Counted from the stretch's first letter, positions 1 through 6,993 are shown. The stretch is 7,126 nucleotides of DNA from CAZVJA01 sp964626885 (GCA_964626885.1 CAZVJA010000254.1:1-7126); one strand, 5' to 3'. Made by a program: numbers and translations. Notes: generated from the letters alone by a model not told the origin.

Positions 1-43
1 TAGCGACGTTATAACACGATGACTCTGGATCTGTGCCACTCGG

Positions 44-335
44 CCTCGGGGACAAACGATTTATCGCCGAGGAGCGAAGCCTCAAGTCATCAAAATCCTG
101 CGTTACGGAACAGGACTACTCTGCCGATCCGGTCTCAATGGACGAAATCGCCGAGGATCGGGCATTTCCAATTGGTAAGAACTCTCTCAACACTCACTTC
201 GATTGCCAATTTGGAAAACGAGTGAGTCGCTTGAGTGGTCTGATGTGTGGTCTGATTTTCAGGAATTGCGATTACGCAAGTCCTTTGCGGACTTTAGTTA
301 CGACACTGTTGTTGGAGCCCCGCCGCCTCCACCTT
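44..335 (+). other. Non-coding stretch with several potential RNA stems; candidate RNA gene or remnant
   Basis: No frame here looks like a real protein: the two plus-strand frames of 68 and 110 codons have no recognisable motif, and the longer one ends inside the terminator stem. Several complementary segments can be read on the plus strand: 44-49 with 67-72, 96-100 with 111-115, 124-130 with 155-161, 165-176 with 205-217 (12 pairs with one bulged T and a terminal wobble), 192-201 with 219-227, and 278-283 with 289-294 (6 pairs, five-base loop). The fourth and fifth stems interleave and probably compete. An 11-base direct repeat, ATCGCCGAGGA, lies at 63-73 and 147-157. A strong terminator follows at once, so a transcript ending there is likely. 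Whether it is an RNA gene, the 3' end of a longer unit that starts outside the window, or a decayed gene cannot be told by eye. I see no tRNA, no complete tmRNA and no tmRNA tag reading frame. Confidence 0.25.
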
Positions 336-375
336 AGCCTTACTTGCAGCGAGTGCTGTAAGTAAGGCTTTTTCT
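336..375 (+). terminator. Strong Rho-independent terminator
   Basis: The arms 336-350 and 355-369 form a 15-base-pair stem with a single G-T wobble (346/359) closed by a four-base GAGT loop. The stem is followed by TTTTTCTT starting with the last stem base. There is no matching T-run on the other side, so it terminates plus-strand transcription only. It must end a transcript coming from the left, which carries no identifiable protein gene, and it insulates the ATP-grasp gene to its right. Confidence 0.88.
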
Positions 376-415
376 TGACTTGCGTTCAAAATCGATTCAC
401 ATTTCGATTCATAAC
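375..415 (+). promoter_or_regulatory. Possible promoter region of the ATP-grasp gene with twin TCGATTCA repeats
   Basis: Just after the terminator lies TTGACT (375-380), a good -35-like hexamer. The candidate -10 sequences are poor: CACATT at 398-403 after 17 bases is only a half match, and CATAAC at 410-415 is further away. The octamer TCGATTCA occurs twice, at 392-399 and 404-411, with starts 12 bases apart, so both copies lie on about the same face of the helix. This could be a regulator-binding site, or chance in AT-rich DNA. The first possible start codon downstream is ATG at 462. Confidence 0.25.
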
Positions 416-461
416 AGCCACGCATTTAACGACACTTTGAGACACCTCGCCACAGACGCCG

Positions 462-545
462 ATGATTACGTTTCTCCTTGAACAAGACGTATTTCCTCGA
501 TCGCATACAAATCTTGCGGTCGCTGTGGAAGCATTGGGTCACTGA
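462..545 (+). pseudogene. N-terminal fragment of the ATP-grasp gene, ended by an in-frame TGA
   Basis: This ATG is the first start codon after an in-frame TGA at 438-440 and is in the same frame as the ATP-grasp frame that follows. It encodes 27 residues, MITFLLEQDVFPRSHTNLAV and then AVEALGH, before TGA at 543-545. The pattern, a short hydrophobic strand, then E-Q-D-V-F and a helix ending in A-L-G, is what begins R2K-type ATP-grasp proteins (first strand and helix of the pre-ATP-grasp domain), and the protein resumes directly after the stop with VIDWNDDWW. The stop therefore replaces one residue inside the natural gene and is not its real end. A single C-to-T transition at a CGA arginine codon would be enough; GGA, AGA or TGG are also one change away. 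A sequencing error is possible. No clear Shine-Dalgarno sequence precedes the ATG, which is common in planctomycetes. Confidence 0.7.
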
Positions 546-1241
546 GTGATTGACTGGAATGACGATTGGTGGAACAACCAACATCCGGCGATTGATGGTC
601 CAGTCGTTTTTCATGGAAGCTTGGGGAATGCCGCTCGGATTCACTCTGAATTGAACTGGCATCCGGGTGCATTCTGCAACGTCGAGCAGCTAAAGGCATC
701 GGTCTGGATGCCCGAGGCAAGACCTTGGCTCATAAATAAAGTCTGGCGAATCATGCCGCTAAATGAGTTTGTTCAGAACTCACAGGACATTCTGGACGAA
801 CTAGATTGTGATAAAGTCTTCGTCAGACCGGAAAGCCCTTTGAAACCTTTTAGTGGACGCGTGCTTCGCAGGTACGCAATCTCTTTGGCGGCCGTGGACT
901 TTGGGTATTATTTTGACGATGAAACGTTGCCGGTTCTCATCGCTCCAGTGCAGGACATCTCCAAAGAATGGCGATACGTTGTTGTAGCGGGCTCAGTTGT
1001 GGCGAGTAGCGGGTACAATCCGTTGGGACGCAAAGCTGTCAAAAACATCAATGCATCCGCGGACATTGTTGCAAATGAAATCGTCAGACATTTGACGCCA
1101 CCAGACGATGCGTATGTCTTCGATCTTTGTGAATCGAATGGGCAAATACGATTGGTCGAGCTAAACCCGTTCAGCGGGTCTGATCTCTATTTTTGCTCTC
1201 CAGACTCCATCGTTAAGGCATTGGCCGCCTTATTGGATTGA
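546..1241 (+). CDS. ATP-grasp domain protein, R2K_3 (DUF4343) type, N-terminus cut off by a nonsense codon
   Basis: Read from the GTG that directly follows the in-frame TGA, this frame encodes 231 residues. The motifs match the R2K_3/DUF4343 branch of ATP-grasp ligases: FHGSLG near residue 22, a PG (40-41) before the central part, KVFVRPESP with PFSG (90-104), LIAPVQDISKEWRYVVV (131-147) with the EWR signature, and VFDLCESNGQIRLVELNPFSG (191-211). D193 and the E-x-N pair E205/N207 sit where ATP-grasp enzymes bind the metal and ATP, so the catalytic core seems complete. ATP-grasp enzymes join a carboxylate to an amine or thiol through an acyl phosphate; the substrate here is unknown. Without the preceding 27 residues the protein lacks the first strand and helix of its N-terminal domain. 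Translation could restart at GTG because TGA and GTG touch, but folding would be doubtful. There is no neighbour in the same direction. It may be a recent pseudogene. Confidence 0.72.
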   Translation: MIDWNDDWWNNQHPAIDGPVVFHGSLGNAARIHSELNWHPGAFCNVEQLKASVWMPEARPWLINKVWRIMPLNEFVQNSQDILDELDCDKVFVRPESPLKPFSGRVLRRYAISLAAVDFGYYFDDETLPVLIAPVQDISKEWRYVVVAGSVVASSGYNPLGRKAVKNINASADIVANEIVRHLTPPDDAYVFDLCESNGQIRLVELNPFSGSDLYFCSPDSIVKALAALLD

Positions 1242-1486
1242 CCTTTCAGGTTGCCATGTATGTCTCGAATGTGTCTCACAATCTGGAATATCCCATCGGA
1301 AAATCGTTGAAAGCAAGCGGGGGGTTTGCGAAGTCGTACAGACCCGCCGCTCATCGACGATTTGCTCCTCCCCGCGCTGCGAAATCGCTTCACCAAACCA
1401 CGGGGTAGTTCGGCACAAATAACATCGGCCTGACTTCGGAACGACCGAGGCGTTTCAGATTCGTTGGGCGACGTCGCCAGATTATC
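1242..1486. other. Convergent intergenic region with an imperfect long inverted repeat
   Basis: This gap separates the 3' ends of the ATP-grasp gene and of the minus-strand operon. I see no gene in it. AAATCGT (1301-1307) is complementary to ACGATTT (1357-1363), and inside this GCGG (1317-1320) is complementary to CCGC (1347-1350) with adjoining GGGT/ACCC matches, giving a bulged hairpin of about 63 bases. Read on the minus strand the last arm runs into TTTTC, so it could be a weak terminator for the operon. A 12-base perfect palindrome, GGCGACGTCGCC, lies at 1467-1478, close to the DUF1501 stop codon. Neither is a textbook terminator. Confidence 0.3.
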
Positions 1487-2947
1487 TCACGCCAGCAATT
1501 CCGGGACGATGCGTGTGGGGAGAACGCCCGTCAAACGCTGGTTCAGCCCCTGGTACTTGTAGATTAATCGTTCGTGATCGAAGCCGAGCAGGTGCAGCAC
1601 CGTCGCGTGGAAATCGCGAATGTGGAGCGGATCACGGACGATATTGTACGAAAAATCGTCGGTTTCACCGTAAATCGCTCCTCCCTTGGTACCGCCGCCA
1701 GCCATCCACATGCTGAAACAACGTGGGTGATGGTCCCGGCCATAATTCTCTTTCGAAAGTCCTCCCTGAGAGTAGATCGTGCGGCCGAACTCTCCACCCC
1801 AGATCACCAGTGTATCGTCGAGCATGCCGCGCTGCTTGAGATCTTCTAATAGTGCGTAGCAAGGTTGATCGACGTCTTTGCATTGATCCGGCATACGGCC
1901 ACCGAGGTTGCCGTGGTGGTCCCAATTGTTGTGATACACCTGAATGAACCGGACGCCGCGCTCGGCGAGTCGTCGAACCATGAGGGCCGTATTCGCGAAC
2001 GTCCCCGGCTTCTGAGCCTGCTCGCCGTACAGTTCGAAAATGTGCTTCGGCTCGCTGCTGAGGTCGGTCAATTCCGGCACGCTGGCCTGCATGCGGAACG
2101 CCATCTCATACTGCTGAATCCGCGTCTGTGTTTCGGGATCGCCCAATGCTTGAAAGTTGATTTCGTTCAGTCTATTCAATCCATCGATGGTCCGCTTCCG
2201 GATATTGCTGGGAACGCCGGGCGGATTGTTGATGTACAGAATCGGATCACCCTGACTGCGGAAGGAGACCCCGGCATGCAGTCCGGGGAGATACCCGCTG
2301 CTCCACAGCCGCGCGGAGATCGCCTGTTCCTGCTCGCGGTTCGTTGGGGTCGCCACCAGAACGACAAACGCGGGGAGATTCTCGTTCATCGTCCCCAGAC
2401 CATAGGAGGCCCAAGCGCCGAGGCAAGGTCGGCCGGTCACCTGGTTGCCGGTCTGCATGGCGGTGATGGCCGGTTCGTGGTTGATCGCCTCGGTATGCAG
2501 AGACCGCATCCAGCAAATCTCGTCGGCCTTCTTGGAGAGCCATGGGAGGAGTTCGGTGTTCATCCACATGCCGCATTCCCCGGCCTGGCTGAATTTAAAC
2601 TTCGACGGGGCAATGGGAAACCGCGCCTGACCGCTGGTCATGGTGGTTAAACGCTGTCCCATGCGGACCGAGTCAGGCAGATCCTTGTCGTAAAACTGCT
2701 GCATCACCGGCTTGTAGTCGAACAAATCCATCTGTGCAGGACCGCCGACCATGTGCAGGTAAATCACCCGCTTGGCTTTTGGTGGAAAGTGCGGACCGAT
2801 TGGCCCCTCCGTCGGCGCCGCGGCAGCCGTCTTGCCGAGTAGCGACATGAGCGCCGCACCGCCGACGAGATTTCGACCGCTGGTGAGGAACTGGCGACGG
2901 GTTTGCTGCAGTTGGAGTTCTTCGAGTGAGTACATGATTCGCCTCAT
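1487..2947 (-). CDS. DUF1501 family protein with twin-arginine signal
   Basis: The frame encodes 486 residues, a normal length for DUF1501 (PF07394), a family of exported planctomycete proteins distantly related to the alkaline phosphatase/sulfatase fold. Residues 16-22 are TRRQFLT, a near-perfect twin-arginine motif, followed by a hydrophobic stretch (27-38) and an AAAAP cleavage region near 41-45, so export by the Tat route is expected. Family hallmarks are intact: HMVGGPAQMDLFDYKP (65-80), NHEPA (156-160), NWDHHGN (341-347), GGEFGRT (384-390) and GRDHHP (403-408), rich in the Asp and His residues expected for a metal site. The enzymatic activity of the family is not established. Two starts are possible: the outer ATG used here, and a second ATG at 2933-2935 (residue 5), which is preceded by AGG six bases away and may be the true one. 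It follows the DUF1549/DUF1553 gene by 48 bases, so it is most likely the last gene of the operon. Confidence 0.93.
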   Translation of the reverse strand: MRRIMYSLEELQLQQTRRQFLTSGRNLVGGAALMSLLGKTAAAAPTEGPIGPHFPPKAKRVIYLHMVGGPAQMDLFDYKPVMQQFYDKDLPDSVRMGQRLTTMTSGQARFPIAPSKFKFSQAGECGMWMNTELLPWLSKKADEICWMRSLHTEAINHEPAITAMQTGNQVTGRPCLGAWASYGLGTMNENLPAFVVLVATPTNREQEQAISARLWSSGYLPGLHAGVSFRSQGDPILYINNPPGVPSNIRKRTIDGLNRLNEINFQALGDPETQTRIQQYEMAFRMQASVPELTDLSSEPKHIFELYGEQAQKPGTFANTALMVRRLAERGVRFIQVYHNNWDHHGNLGGRMPDQCKDVDQPCYALLEDLKQRGMLDDTLVIWGGEFGRTIYSQGGLSKENYGRDHHPRCFSMWMAGGGTKGGAIYGETDDFSYNIVRDPLHIRDFHATVLHLLGFDHERLIYKYQGLNQRLTGVLPTRIVPELLA

Positions 2948-2995
2948 GTCTGATTTCGTGTCAGGTGAACAGCTCGCACAATTTACGAACTCGAA

Positions 2996-5900
2996 CTATT
3001 TGTTCAGAACCTCATCCAGGTTCATGAGCTGATTGGAGAGCATGGTCCACGCGGCAAGCTCTGAAACGTTCAACGATTTATCGACTTTGGATTCTCCCAC
3101 GGCGACGAGGGCCTTCGCATCTTCAGCGTGAGACTGGTAGTAGCTGCGCAGTTCCTGCAAATCACCCTGTACGATCGTCCGCTCCTTTTCGGAGAACGGT
3201 CGACAGAGCAGCCGTTCGGCGATCAAGCCGATCCTCTCGTTGTCGTCCGCCCCCTCACTCTTCAGCGCAACTTCCGCCATCCGCCGCGCACATTCGAAGA
3301 ATTGCGGATCGTTGAGCGTCACCAGCGCCTGCAACGGGGTATTGGTCCGCTCTCGGCGAACAGTACAGACTTCGCGGCTCGGCGCGTTGAATGCGTCGAG
3401 GTTCGGCGGCGGTGCCATTCGCTTCCAGAATGTGTAGACCGTACGGCGATAGAGGTTTTCACCTTTATCCTGGACGTAATCTCGTGTGTTACCGCCGGGG
3501 AGACCGACGATATCCCAAATTCCGCCAGGTTGGTACGGCTTGACACCCGGACCGTACATTTTCGTAGAAAGCGAATTGCTGGCTGCTAGCGCATAATCGC
3601 GGACCATCTCGGCATCCATCCGGAAGCGCGGGCCGCGCGACAGCAGTACATTATCGCGATCCTTCTCTAGCTTTTCGGGAGTCACAACCGCCGACTGTCG
3701 GTACGCTGCGCTCATCAGCATCAGCTTGAACATCTTCTTGACGTCCCAACCATTCTCGCGAAATTCAACCGCCAACCAGTCCAGCAATTGCTCATGGCTG
3801 GGTGCGGCTCCCATGACCCCGAAATCCTCCGACGTGGTGACGATTCCATGGCCGAAGACCTGCTGCCAGAAGCGGTTGACCGTGACGCGCGCGGTGAGGG
3901 GATTGGCCGGATCGATGAGCCATTTTGCCAACCCTAGTCGATTGCGCGGTGCACCTTCCGGCATGGGATGCAGCGCAGCGGGTGTGGCCGCTTCAACTTT
4001 TTCTTTCGGTTTGTCGTACTCACCCCGCATGAGGATGTTCGCGATCGGCTGGGAGTCCATTTTTTCTTGCTGAATGTGCGTGACCGGACTGCGCGCCCGG
4101 ATCGCTTCCCGTTCCGCTTCGAGGTCGGAAACCCCCTTGGCCAATGTCGGAAACTCTGGATCGTGTGCGCCAAGATAATAATCGTAAAGCGACGCCTGCT
4201 GTTCCGGGGTTCGCTTGTCTTCGACAGTTGCAAGTATCGCCCGGATAGCGGAGATTTCCGCGATCGATTTCACATCCGTCGCCGGCAACGCCCGGCTGTA
4301 GAGGCGGAGATCCTGTACTGCTCCTCCATCGAACAGATTCCCCTGGCTCCGCTGCCCGATACGGAGGGGAGTCTGCGTGCGGATAGTGGCGTCCGGCTTC
4401 AGCGTGTTTTTCTCGGTTTTCAGAGTCTGCTCGATTCCATCGACAAAGACTTTGACGCCCCCGGGCGTGGCCGATCCGTCATAACTGAAGAAAACGTGCT
4501 GCCACTGTCCGGGCTTAACAACGTTCTTCGATGTGGAGACTTTGATCGTGCTCTCCGGCCATGATTCCACGAGGTGTACCGCCAGTGCGTTTTCGTTCAG
4601 CCAGAGATCCCAGCCGCGGAAGCTGTCCTTTTCATCCATGCGGGCCACAATGCTGCTCGGCTGCCCTTGCAGACCAGCTTTGATCCAGGCGCCGCAGCTG
4701 AATGGTTGCGATTTCTCGAAGTCCCCGATCGCTCCCAGATCGAAGGTTCCCCCCGCCCTAATGTTGTGAGCTGGTCCGAACTTACCGTCGGGATTCCAAG
4801 TCACATCGCCTGTCGCGGCGAAAGTGGCGGGCGCCCCGGTGAGATTCTTGGCTTCATTGCCGGTCCCCTCGTTGAGCGGTGCGTGCACCAGCAAGCCGTC
4901 GGTCGAGATGTCCTGGTTGAGGGATTCGGCGTTTGCCTTTGCTAGCCACTGCCGGAACGCCTCTTTGGCATTCTCTTTCCGCGCGTTTCGCTTGGCTTCG
5001 GCGGCGGCTATCAGGCCGGGGAGCGCAGTCCAACGAGGCTTGTCTTCGTGAGAGGGAACTACCAGCACAGGTCCTCGTCCGTCGGCGACGTTTCCGTCTT
5101 TAGCCTGCTGAGTAGTGTTCCGGAAGAAAGCTGCCAGCGAGTAGAAGTCCCGCATGGTGAAACGATCGAACTTGTGATCGTGACATTGCGCGCAGTTCGT
5201 CGTCATTCCGAGATAGACCCAGCCGAAGGTCTGCACACGATCGACGGCATAGTTCGCCAGGTTCTCTTCGTCGATCGTTCCCCCTTCGTTGGTTGTAATA
5301 TTGCAACGCTGGAAGCCGGTGGCAATGAGCTGGTCCTCCGTCGGCTTCGGAAGCAGATCGCCGGCGATCTGCTCGACGGTGAATTGGTCGAAGGGCTGAC
5401 TGGCGTTGAACGAGCGGATGACCCAGTCACGGTAGGGCCAGATCTCACGGTAATTGTCGAAATGCAAGCCGTGCGTGTCGCCGTAGCGGGCGGCATCCAG
5501 CCAGTAACGGGCGCGGTGTTCGCCCCACGCAGGAGAATCCAGCAGCTTGTCGATCCATTCCGAAAGCGCCTCGTCGCCTCGAGACTGATAATCGTTGACG
5601 AACGTTACCACATCTTTCGGGGCAGGAGGCAAGCCGGTGATGTCGAGGTACAGCCGACGGAACAGCGTTCGCGCATCGGCTTCTGGGGCGGGAGAGAGTC
5701 CTTCCTTCTCCAATCGTGCCAGTATGAATCGGTCGATCGTGTTCTTCACCCATCCTTCCTGCTTTACTACTGGAGGTTCGGACCGTTGCGGCGGGATGAG
5801 CGACCAGTGCTGCTGGTACTCCGCTCCGGAGGCAATCCATTGCTTGAGTTTTTCTTTCTCTGCATCGGCCAGCTTCTGTTTTGTCTCGGGAGGAGGCATC

Positions 5901-6199
5901 AGCAATTTGGGATCATCCGTGTAAATCCTCGAGATCAGCTCGCTCTCTTCCGGCTTGCCGGCGGAGATAGCGCCCATTTCCATCGCTGCGTCGCGCTGAT
6001 CAAGACGCAGATCTCCTTTTCGTGCAGCGCTATCGGGCCCGTGGCAGGCAAAACAGCGGTTCGCCAAGATCGGGCGAATATCGCGGTTGTATTGCAGAGG
6101 TTCATCCGCCCCCGCGTTCGCGGCAGAAGCGAAAACCACCGCCATCGCAACCAGAACGCTTCCCAAGCAAGTTCGATGGTATTGAGTGCGTCGAGTCAT
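2996..6199 (-). CDS. PSCyt1-DUF1549-LamG-DUF1553 exported c-type cytochrome protein
   Basis: This is a 1067-residue planctomycete-type protein. Order of parts: signal peptide (about 1-31, hydrophobic core L12-A27, cleavage near ANAGA); PSCyt1 cytochrome domain (36-130) with the haem motif CFACH at 49-53 and a candidate axial Met in MPPPE at 101; PSCyt2/DUF1549 (about 153-360), with WLDAARYGDTHG and a second CxxCH, CAQCHDHKFD, at 336-345; a LamG/concanavalin-like domain (about 435-648); and PSD1/DUF1553 (about 750-980), with NRLGLAKWLIDPANPL, VNRFWQQVFG and RERTNTPLQALVTLNDP. The tail ends in ELAAWTMLSNQLMNLDEVL, typical of the family. I chose the ATG at 6197-6199 because AGGAAG lies seven bases before it, it starts directly at the signal peptide, and its ATG overlaps the regulator's TGA as ATGA. 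An in-frame ATG 18 codons upstream, inside the regulator gene, is less likely. Function is unproven; a periplasmic redox or polymer-related role alongside the DUF1501 protein is inference. Confidence 0.95.
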   Translation of the reverse strand: MTRRTQYHRTCLGSVLVAMAVVFASAANAGADEPLQYNRDIRPILANRCFACHGPDSAARKGDLRLDQRDAAMEMGAISAGKPEESELISRIYTDDPKLLMPPPETKQKLADAEKEKLKQWIASGAEYQQHWSLIPPQRSEPPVVKQEGWVKNTIDRFILARLEKEGLSPAPEADARTLFRRLYLDITGLPPAPKDVVTFVNDYQSRGDEALSEWIDKLLDSPAWGEHRARYWLDAARYGDTHGLHFDNYREIWPYRDWVIRSFNASQPFDQFTVEQIAGDLLPKPTEDQLIATGFQRCNITTNEGGTIDEENLANYAVDRVQTFGWVYLGMTTNCAQCHDHKFDRFTMRDFYSLAAFFRNTTQQAKDGNVADGRGPVLVVPSHEDKPRWTALPGLIAAAEAKRNARKENAKEAFRQWLAKANAESLNQDISTDGLLVHAPLNEGTGNEAKNLTGAPATFAATGDVTWNPDGKFGPAHNIRAGGTFDLGAIGDFEKSQPFSCGAWIKAGLQGQPSSIVARMDEKDSFRGWDLWLNENALAVHLVESWPESTIKVSTSKNVVKPGQWQHVFFSYDGSATPGGVKVFVDGIEQTLKTEKNTLKPDATIRTQTPLRIGQRSQGNLFDGGAVQDLRLYSRALPATDVKSIAEISAIRAILATVEDKRTPEQQASLYDYYLGAHDPEFPTLAKGVSDLEAEREAIRARSPVTHIQQEKMDSQPIANILMRGEYDKPKEKVEAATPAALHPMPEGAPRNRLGLAKWLIDPANPLTARVTVNRFWQQVFGHGIVTTSEDFGVMGAAPSHEQLLDWLAVEFRENGWDVKKMFKLMLMSAAYRQSAVVTPEKLEKDRDNVLLSRGPRFRMDAEMVRDYALAASNSLSTKMYGPGVKPYQPGGIWDIVGLPGGNTRDYVQDKGENLYRRTVYTFWKRMAPPPNLDAFNAPSREVCTVRRERTNTPLQALVTLNDPQFFECARRMAEVALKSEGADDNERIGLIAERLLCRPFSEKERTIVQGDLQELRSYYQSHAEDAKALVAVGESKVDKSLNVSELAAWTMLSNQLMNLDEVLNK

Positions 6200-6993
6200 A
6201 ATCTCTCTTCCTCGTTTTTCCGCGCCGATTGGCTTGGGATTCCGCGGCTCCAATACTTGGCTCCGTTACGAATGTGCCGGGCCATGGCCTGCGAGGCCCG
6301 CCTGGAATCGCCGTCGACCAGCGCTTCAACAATGTCGAGATGTTCGCCGGCTTCCTCATTGAACCGGTAAAAATCGTTGATCGCGATCCTCTCATCCCAC
6401 GCCGCATCTCGAAATGCGCGAAACAGGATTTTCAGCCGTCCGATCTCCATGGCGAGGTAACGGTTCCCGCACGATTCCGCAATCAGGTCGTGCAATTGAC
6501 TGTCTAATCGTCGGGCCTTTTCGATGTACGTCGCAATTCGGCGTTTGACCGCTTTCATGCGACGAAGATCCTCCGCAAGTTGATGCAATTGTCTCAAGTC
6601 AATCCGTCCGCACGCACGGCGGGTCGCCTCGCATTCGAGTGCGCGGCGCACCTGGCAAACTTCCCTCACGTCGGCTGTCGTGAGACGACGCACCACAGCG
6701 CCGCAATTCGGAGCGAATTCGATGATCCCGGTTCCCTCCAGTTGCACCAGCGCTTCGCGAATTGGGGTCGAGCTGACCTGAAATCTCTTCGAAAGCTCCT
6801 TGATCACCAGATGCTGCCCTGCCCGTAATTTTCCCTGAAATATCTCCGACAGTAACAGCTCCACCACCATTCGCCGGCGCAATCCATGATCGCATCGCGC
6901 CGTCGGCTTTCGGCGGGTTGAAAGGAGCTGCAACATCTCGGACACAGAACTTAGTCCTTCAATCAGCTGCAGGAAATCGGCACCAAGGGTCAA
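6196..6993 (-). CDS. GntR-family transcriptional regulator, FadR subfamily (FCD domain)
   Basis: The frame encodes up to 265 residues. An N-terminal winged helix (about 41-103) carries the GntR pattern GKLRAGQHLVIKELSKRFQV followed by the recognition helix SSTPIREALVQLEGTGIIEF. An all-helical FCD domain (about 108-245) follows, with D164, H168, H218 and H240 in the places of the Asp and three His residues that bind a metal and a carboxylate ligand in this subfamily, so it should sense a small organic acid. Its target is most likely its own operon: its TGA overlaps the ATG of the cytochrome/DUF1553 gene by four bases. The start is uncertain. The outermost codon is TTG with no good ribosome site; GTG at 6943-6945 has GAAGGA nine bases before it and ATG at 6934-6936 is close behind. 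The palindrome at 6982-6999 lies over the TTG, which favours the inner starts. The DNA-binding domain is complete with any of them. Confidence 0.92.
   Translation of the reverse strand: MTLGADFLQLIEGLSSVSEMLQLLSTRRKPTARCDHGLRRRMVVELLLSEIFQGKLRAGQHLVIKELSKRFQVSSTPIREALVQLEGTGIIEFAPNCGAVVRRLTTADVREVCQVRRALECEATRRACGRIDLRQLHQLAEDLRRMKAVKRRIATYIEKARRLDSQLHDLIAESCGNRYLAMEIGRLKILFRAFRDAAWDERIAINDFYRFNEEAGEHLDIVEALVDGDSRRASQAMARHIRNGAKYWSRGIPSQSARKNEEERL
6197..6212 (-). promoter_or_regulatory. Shine-Dalgarno and ATGA start/stop overlap of the cytochrome/DUF1553 gene
   Basis: On the minus strand AGGAAG (6207-6212) stands seven bases before ATG (6197-6199). The A-T-G-A at 6196-6199 serves as both the start of this gene and the stop of the regulator. 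This decides the start and indicates translational coupling of regulator and structural gene. Confidence 0.75.

Noticed and set aside
165..227. H-type pseudoknot from the two interleaved stems
   Set aside because: Only one base would have to span a 12-pair stem, which is geometrically implausible. Competing alternative stems are more reasonable.
1..335. Complete tmRNA gene
   Set aside because: Only the last bases resemble tmRNA. The T-arm does not pair, no 5' acceptor partner is visible and there is no tag frame ending in an Ala-Ala stop.
33..365. Plus-strand frames of 110 and 68 codons in the left end
   Set aside because: There is no family resemblance and no ribosome site, and the longer frame stops inside the terminator stem. 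Non-coding structured sequence explains the region better.
543..581. Selenocysteine insertion at the in-frame TGA, with the stem TTGGT/ACCAA at 566-581 as SECIS
   Set aside because: The stem is only five pairs with a GGAACA loop unlike bacterial SECIS elements, the position is a surface-type residue far from the ATP-grasp active site, and no selenoprotein is known to me in this family.
1865..2650. Plus-strand open frame of 261 codons
   Set aside because: It is antisense to the conserved core of DUF1501, with no motif of its own.
6200..6253. Start of the cytochrome/DUF1553 gene 18 codons further upstream
   Set aside because: That ATG lies inside the regulator gene, has no ribosome site, and would put 18 charged residues before a normal signal peptide. 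The ATGA start has a good ribosome site.
5048..6370. Plus-strand open frame of 440 codons
   Set aside because: It lies antisense to the cytochrome/DUF1553 gene and the regulator end, has no recognisable domain, and is an expected by-product of codon bias in the strongly supported minus-strand genes.
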